DNA of 33,499 nucleotides from Roseofilum acuticapitatum BLCC-M154. GTDB taxonomy: Bacteria > Cyanobacteriota > Cyanobacteriia > Cyanobacteriales > Desertifilaceae. Below the pieces are notes generated by a model. That model did no database searches, was not told the origin of the DNA, and saw nothing but the letters and a program-made list of their open reading frames with translations. The stretch spans positions 1-33,499 of the forward strand of contig NZ_JAQOSP010000106.1 of the NCBI RefSeq assembly GCF_030068475.1, read 5' to 3'. Position 1 is the stretch's first letter, and every line of letters begins with the position of its first letter. Positions 33,327-33,499 of the stretch are shown here, piece after piece. The position numbers and the translations under genes are program-made.

Positions 33327-33499
33327 CGTATTTGTGCTTGAGAGGACGGCAGCGAACGGCTGACCCCCAATCGAAGCCACCGAACCTAGAAAATTCTATA
33401 GTTTGAAAGCCTAAACTAAATGAGTTAGACCCTCGTTAGTGAATTGAACTGAAGCGCTCTCTTTAGGGAGAGAAGCTAAAGTTAATCAAGATGATAAGG
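33327..33499 (+). other. Untranslated leader, likely upstream part of an rRNA precursor
   Basis: The segment has no open frame. It contains GGACGGC...GAACGGC repeats, the stretch CGAACCTAGAAAATTCTATAG, and a hairpin of GCTCTCTTTAGGGAGAG near 33455-33471. Its position after a strong promoter, and the likeness of the AAAATTCTATAGTTTGAAAGCC region to cyanobacterial 16S leaders as I remember them, suggests that a 16S rRNA gene follows outside the window. Confidence 0.45.

Noticed and set aside
33150-33341. 63-residue plus-strand frame before the end
   Set aside because: It runs through a terminator hairpin and the strong promoter at 33297-33326 and has no recognised domain.

Overview
The window is cyanobacterial chromosomal DNA. 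The HIP1 octamer GCGATCGC is scattered densely through both strands. Diagnostic cyanobacterial or photosynthetic genes are present: a one-helix high-light-inducible protein, the photosystem II subunit Psb30/Ycf12, a stand-alone PCP_red domain, a SigA-type sigma factor, a PatA-like regulator, XisH/XisI, DUF928 and DUF3747-SLH proteins. I cannot name the species.

Layout. 1-2.6 kb: two minus-strand polysaccharide genes (GT4 glycosyltransferase and O-antigen ligase-like polymerase). 2.7-5.8 kb: hisH, a small hypothetical gene, sigA, a convergent terminator and an hli gene. 5.8-12.6 kb: all minus strand, in order of transcription gyrA-type topoisomerase A, a 633-residue protein that looks like a divergent two-barrel (eukaryotic RdRP/QDE-1-like) polymerase, a Phd-VapC toxin-antitoxin pair, and a sugar-type ABC ATPase. 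13.0-14.6 kb: response regulator plus GHL10 glycosidase in one operon. 14.8-20.2 kb: TPR protein, PatA-like regulator and EamA transporter (overlapping), PCP_red mini-protein, and a Ser/Thr kinase with seven WD40 repeats. 20.4-24.3 kb: cytosine deaminase, xisH-xisI and recJ. 24.3-26.9 kb: PepSY-type membrane protein, psb30, YkgJ-type protein, potassium channel and a small secreted or membrane protein. 27.0-28.5 kb: decayed material (C-terminal remnant of an EEP nuclease/phosphatase and a serine-recombinase remnant) around an SDR gene. 28.5-33.0 kb: DUF928 protein, CHASE2-class III cyclase with guanylate-type residues, and an SLH protein. The last 200 bases hold a strong promoter that probably starts an rRNA operon lying just outside the window.

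A family of short MITE-like elements with the terminal inverted repeat ATATCAAGTCCG occurs at three places, each touching a gene end. Two copies supply the stop codon and last codons of a host gene, and one lies 3 bases upstream of a start codon. The least explained item is the polymerase-like protein at 8.1-10.0 kb. It has an NP..H motif, a DTDGG in place of DxDGD, and a helix pattern like that downstream of the active site in RdRPs, but no visible first barrel. All family assignments come from reading translated sequence; no database search was run.
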